Assembly (NCBI RefSeq): GCF_000003815.2
Contig: NC_049982.1
Location: forward strand, 26,614,477-26,678,476
DNA length: 64,000 nt
Reading direction: 5' to 3'
From: Branchiostoma floridae
Lineage: Eukaryota; Chordata; Leptocardii; Amphioxiformes; Branchiostomatidae
The number at the start of each line of letters is the position of its first letter. Position 1 is the first letter of the stretch. Below the pieces are notes generated by a model. It ran no database searches. It was not told the origin of the DNA and saw nothing but the letters and a program-made list of their open reading frames with translations. The position numbers were made by a program, and so were the translations under genes. Shown piece by piece: positions 59,655 to 64,000 of the stretch.

Positions 59655-60140
59655 AAGGGACACTCAACAGCAGAAGCAAGTCGTATTTTTCCAAAAGACC
59701 ACATTTTTATGAATAAAAAGCAACCAGATTGTGTAAAAGTTTATCCCATATGAACAAAAAAGCTATAATCAGCTTACAGAGTAGTCCTCCCCCATACAGA
59801 CCCATGCCTATGCATGATGGGAATTATGTCTACCTTGAATGTTGTTTCTTATAAGAAAAGTGCTGAAAATAGAGAGAATTCTTTTTTGCTCAAAGCAAGA
59901 AAAGTTAGACCAACTTTGATATTTGACCAATAGTTCTTTGCAATATGATGTGTTGTACCTAACTGTAATGTATCTGGAGGGTACTTAGGGGGTTATCAGA
60001 ATATTGTTCTAGTATGAGGTACAGTAAAGCACTGCCTAGTGCAAACTCAATCAAATTGCCAATACAATTATTTTTCGAGGGATTCAGAAAAATATCATCT
60101 AAACAACCAGAACATTTGTTTTTGCTGTTGAGTACCCCTT
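59655..60140. mobile_element. 486-bp MITE with TA target duplication
   Basis: The left end AAGGGACACTCAACAGCAG and the reverse of the right end AAGGGGTACTCAACAGCAA are inverted termini. TA flanks both sides (59653-59654, 60141-60142), as for Tc1/mariner-type insertions. The interior has CATGCATGATGGGAATT-like sequence and no coding frame. Confidence 0.75.
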
Positions 60141-60142
60141 TA

Positions 60143-61785
60143 ATGTGTCATGTTTGTCATTTTGTGATTACTTTTTGTAACTACATTTTAAAAAATCAGC
60201 GACATTCAGAGGAACCACTGCAAGTGCATAATTCTGTAATGTTGATTTAATGAATAAAGATTGAAGATTGAAAGTCTATAGGATACCATGCCTTTCTGTA
60301 TGAATTGTCACCAGGCATTCTACCTAGTACATCGCCTTTGATGAAGTGATAGTAAAAGACTCATTATAACCGAATCTCTTGTACAAAATTTACATCCTCT
60401 GTCACGTGTCGTGTTTGTGCATAAGCTGTATTCTTCCCTTATCTATCATATTACGGCAGCGTGACAAACTTTTTAATTGTCTAAGAACATGTCACACTTA
60501 CTGTATGTAAATGGTGAAACGTAACGGTGGTTTCATGTTTTGCTGTTTAATACCTCATACTGCAAAATCATGTCATCGCGAGTTTAAGTGTTTGCCACCA
60601 ACGTGCTGTATGTAACGTTACAATAAGGTTTATAATATTATATTTAAAAAATTCCTTTGATGTTTTCTTGACCAGGAGCAAATCTGAAACATTTAAGGCA
60701 ATGTCGATTTAATTATACTGATGGCATCCCCTAACTAGTATCCCTAAAACTGATGACAGCGTGTGGATAAAAAAAGTTTCACCAGCAAAACTTTGCCTTT
60801 ATAAAATCTGAGTAGTCAGAAAGGTTGCACAAACGACTAAATACACACAGAAAAAGAACTGTAGTATGGTATACCAAACAATTAGATTTTTTTCATTTCT
60901 TTTCTTTCACATCTTCATCTTTGACTTTTGAAAATTACTTTCACATTCTACAATATTAGTATCCAATAAGTCATATGTTGTTTTGTTGTTTTGCAATTTA
61001 CGGCACACATGGATTGTTATATTTGCTCGCTTTGCAGCTGCTTTGTAAGATGTACAGTATGGTTGAAAACTTGCACGGATTTCATCCATGTAATTGAATC
61101 AACATGGTTTACCTGTAACGACTTTTTAAGAGACTGTCTAGTACTTTTACAACATAAATGTAACGTTACCATGGGTAGGGCCTAAAATTATCTTTAGAAA
61201 AAGCTGCATCCCAAGACACATGCATCTAAGAACACTCACACACTCCGGGATTAGACTTGTTCCATTCCTTTAAGCCGCTGAAGACTGCATGTCTTTTGTG
61301 TCATTTGTTAACAGCTTGACTTAAGTCCCTCACTAACAGTCAAACAGCACTGGAAAATCCCTGTCTCCTCCCGTGATTGGATCCTACCCATGATTAACTC
61401 CTATGAGTATTAATCCACCAATCATGAGGGGTCTTACAGCGCGTGTGGGTTCCCGAGAGACTGAGCTGTTTGAAAGCTCCTGCAGCCCTGGGTTAGTGTG
61501 GGTGCTCTGAAGAATGCTTGTTTTCTTTATGGCACTCCCTGGATGTACACAGCTAAATCTCCCCATCTATCATTCAACAATCTAGGTGTCATACACGTGT
61601 ACACCACCACAATACAGTTCAATACATGTCTATTCAACAGATTCGGGTGTTGAAGTTAAGAATGTTTAGCAGCAGGCAAAACTTTTAGTGGCAATGAACA
61701 ATGGACAGGCAAGCAGACACGAGATCCAGGTAATGGGTTCGATTTCTTTCTAAACGTTCTGTACTTTGGAAAGACACTTGTGTGT
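60143..61785. other. Non-coding DNA with one dense motif cluster
   Basis: Mostly unassigned. The part at 61330-61500 stands out, with TGATTGGATCC, CATGATTAACTCC, GTATTAATCCACCAATCATG and other CCAAT/homeodomain-like sites packed within 70 bp. A TTTACAGTAAATG-type repeat fragment lies near 60490-60600. Confidence 0.3.
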
Positions 61786-61789
61786 ACAG

Positions 61790-61864
61790 TGTGTACTCCG
61801 GACCTGGACCTGATCCTCTGGACCTGAACCGGACCTGGATTTTCTGTACCGGTAGCCACCCCTA
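61790..61864 (-). mobile_element. hAT family end fragment
   Basis: Read on the minus strand it begins TAGGGGTGGCTACCGGTACA, followed by TCCAGGTCCGGTTCAGGTCC, the left end of the 9332-10971 family; the rest is missing. Confidence 0.65.
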
Positions 61865-61980
61865 TGGCACTACCTTTATCTTTTTAATAGAACTTCCTAT
61901 TGCATTGCTTAAAGCCAGCAATTAAGGTATGGCAAAATGAACAAGTCAGACAACTAACCAAAAAGCATTGAAAGTTAATA

Positions 61981-62294
61981 AAGCCCCTGTCACACATAGC
62001 CGACCATGGCCTCCATACCTTCTCCAGACCATGGTTGGGAGCTAAGCCCCTGTCACACATAGCCAACTATGGCCTCCCAACCCTCATCCGACCATGGTTT
62101 GGAATTAAGCTCGTCATACGTAGTTGGCCATGGCCTCTCAACTTTTTCCAGACCATGGTTGGAGGTTAAGGGACTGTCAAACATAGCCAACCATTGCCTC
62201 CAAGCCTTCATCAGACCATGGTTTGGAATTAAACTCGTCATACGTAGTTGTTCATGGCCTCTCAACTTTTTCCAGACCATGGTTGGAAGTTAAG
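61981..62294. repeat. 62-63-bp tandem repeat, five units
   Basis: Units start at about 61981, 62044, 62107, 62168 and 62230 and share CATGGCCTC and CAGACCATGGTT cores. Units 3 and 5 are closer to each other (CTCGTCATACGTAGTTG), as are 1, 2 and 4 (CTGTCACACATAGCC), giving an alternating pattern at the end. Confidence 0.85.
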
Positions 62295-62916
62295 GGCGAG
62301 GAAGGTCATCTGAGTTAGTACGCAATGCCTTCCGGTCTTTAAAAGTTGTCTGCACCAACCGACTATGAATTTCATCAAACTCAGGAGAGATACACGCGCA
62401 AGTTGATTCATACGCAAACTAGATCCAAATCTTAATTATGCAAATTATGCAATTCTGCATAATCATAATATACATTCTCTATTATTTTCTTTGGTCTAGC
62501 CCGTCTCTTCAACATTATTTGCTGAGGTAACTGCACTGATATGTTTTGACACTTAACCACTGACGTGATGAAATGGATGTAACATCCGAACAAAATTAGC
62601 AAAGCTATGCCTTACTTTTCGAAAAGAATATTGGAATATGATTGAATGACAAAATAAATTCCAACGTCAAAGATGTGAAAGAACAAAAATAGGTTTATGG
62701 TTTGGTATACCATGTTGTGTGTCTTCAGTCGTTTGTTCATCCTACCTGTCCACAATTTCATAATGAAAACTTTTCTTCACGTTTATATCAATTTTGGGGT
62801 GCCTATAGGTCAGATGTCATCTATAAAATCAATGTGACCCAAGTCGTCTTAAATCCACATGTAACATAAGGGTAGCAGGCATCAGACATACAATTTTAGT
62901 GTGTATGGGTGGGTGT

Positions 62917-63140
62917 TTTCAGGTCCAGGTCCAGAGGATCAAGTCCAGGTCCGGACCTGAACCTGATTCGGTATGTGAAAACTTGTGAAAGGACGATACT
63001 CAAAACAGTGGTCCATTTTGCTACGAAGAAATATGTTCGCTGGAGCCTTCGACTCCCATTGCCTTTTTAATCCTACAATGCTTACTTCCTCTGTAAGATT
63101 GACTGCAAAACTTGGTTGAAAGTATTATAGAAAAGCTCTT
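62917..63140 (+). mobile_element. hAT family fragment
   Basis: TCCAGGTCCAGAGGATCAAG, then CGATACTCAAAACAGTGGTC and the GACTGCAAAACTTGGT block match the 9332-10971 element in order, without the nested insert. Confidence 0.6.
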
Positions 63141-63432
63141 ACCCATTTCAATGAAGATATAATCACGAAGCTTGAGCTGCAATGTGTGCCAAGTACACCA
63201 GGGGACTCTCATGCCACTTTCAAGACTCGAGCTGGCGGCTAATACAGGGGAGCCTGGAAGCATTCCTACAAATCTTATGAAGTATCGTACAAGTGCTGTG
63301 TGAAAATATACAAATCATACAAGACGAAGGAGCAGGATATAGAAGACGACTAATCAAGTTGTGGCATCAGGAAAGATGCAGCAAAAAGAATTCCTCATAG
63401 GATATCAAATGCATCTTCGTAATGGTTTATGC

Positions 63433-63797
63433 TAGGGTCCAGAGAATCAGGTCCAGGTTTGGTCCTGATTCAGTTTGTCAAAACGTGTGAATGGACGATA
63501 CTCAAAACAATGGTCCATTTCGCAACAAAGAAATCTGTTTTGCGGAGTATTCGACTCTTCCTGGTGTTTTAATATCCTGCAAGGCAGGAAAGCTCCTCCT
63601 CTGTACTAGTGACTGTAAAACTTGGTAGAAATGACTATATACTCTACTTCGCTCGTTATCTTCCTTGACCGGTATGAAAGCCCCGAAACGTGTGAATGCC
63701 TGATCATATAATCTGTTTATTTTCCAATAGGTCCAATATCCGGTCCAGGAAAACCCGTTTTGTTTGTACCGATATACCATACCGGTACAAACCCCTA
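63433..63797 (+). mobile_element. hAT family copy with right end
   Basis: It keeps CGATACTCAAAACAATGGTC, GACTGTAAAACTTGGTAGAA, AATAGGTCCAATATCCGG and the terminus ACCGGTACAAACCCCTA. It lacks the 1.2-kb insert, so it records the empty state of the nested site. Confidence 0.7.
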
Positions 63798-64000
63798 GTT
63801 TATGCCCATTCAATGCTGTTTTAGGTCAAAAATATTGTGGGTGGAATCACCAAGAAAATACCTTTTCCCAATGTAGCGGTTGACCAGTTTCCACAATCTA
63901 TTTCTTGCAAGTTTCATACATTTGGCATAGCGCCTTGGGCATTTTTCAAAATGACTCCTATTACATTTTGCCTATTGCTTTGTGCATTTTTCATCGAATT

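Overview
The window looks like chordate nuclear DNA, most likely from amphioxus (Branchiostoma). This is an inference. It rests on multi-exon genes with short phase-matched GT-AG introns, a full-length ortholog of the animal ciliary/sperm gene ARMC3, and many small repeat families. There are two 100-N assembly gaps (2191-2290 and 48157-48256).

Layout. 0-5 kb holds decayed non-LTR retrotransposons: a minus-strand LINE with endonuclease and reverse-transcriptase remnants, and the 3' tail of a plus-strand one. 5.4-8 kb carries a pogo-like MITE, a possible CRE/X-box promoter and a foldback element built of short hairpins. 8.2-22.8 kb is ARMC3 on the plus strand. I resolved 19 coding exons whose phases all join, giving 833 residues: armadillo repeats followed by an EDR1/CTR1/ARMC3-type peptidase-like domain. 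25.4-31.4 kb is a convergent minus-strand THEG-like (SPMAP2-like) gene of 8 coding exons and 321 residues, with eight copies of an RxxxLAxPK motif. A palindromic X-box lies 137 bp upstream of its ATG. The introns of these two genes hold nine copies of one palindromic MITE and a hAT element with another transposon nested inside it.

33.15-35.22 kb is a 37-bp minisatellite with a higher-order duplication of about 778 bp. 37.2-43.7 kb is a tandem array of three intronless, secreted carboxylesterase genes on the minus strand. The two members nearer the window end are intact (554 residues each, Ser-Glu-His triad visible). The first is broken by a 4-bp ATAT duplication. 44-64 kb has no gene I can support. 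It holds microsatellites, tandem repeats, several TIR elements with visible target-site duplications, and a few unique stretches that could be conserved regulatory DNA.

How it fits together. ARMC3 and the THEG-like gene are both families tied to sperm flagella, and both have RFX-type sites upstream, so the 6-31 kb block may be co-expressed in the male germ line (inference). The esterase cluster is a separate, recently expanded unit. I found no operon-like, CRISPR or viral system. The more unusual material is structural: the hairpin-array foldback element carrying an orphan histone-type stem-loop, the regional MITE burst, the nested hAT, and insertions whose empty sites can be read from paralogous sequence.
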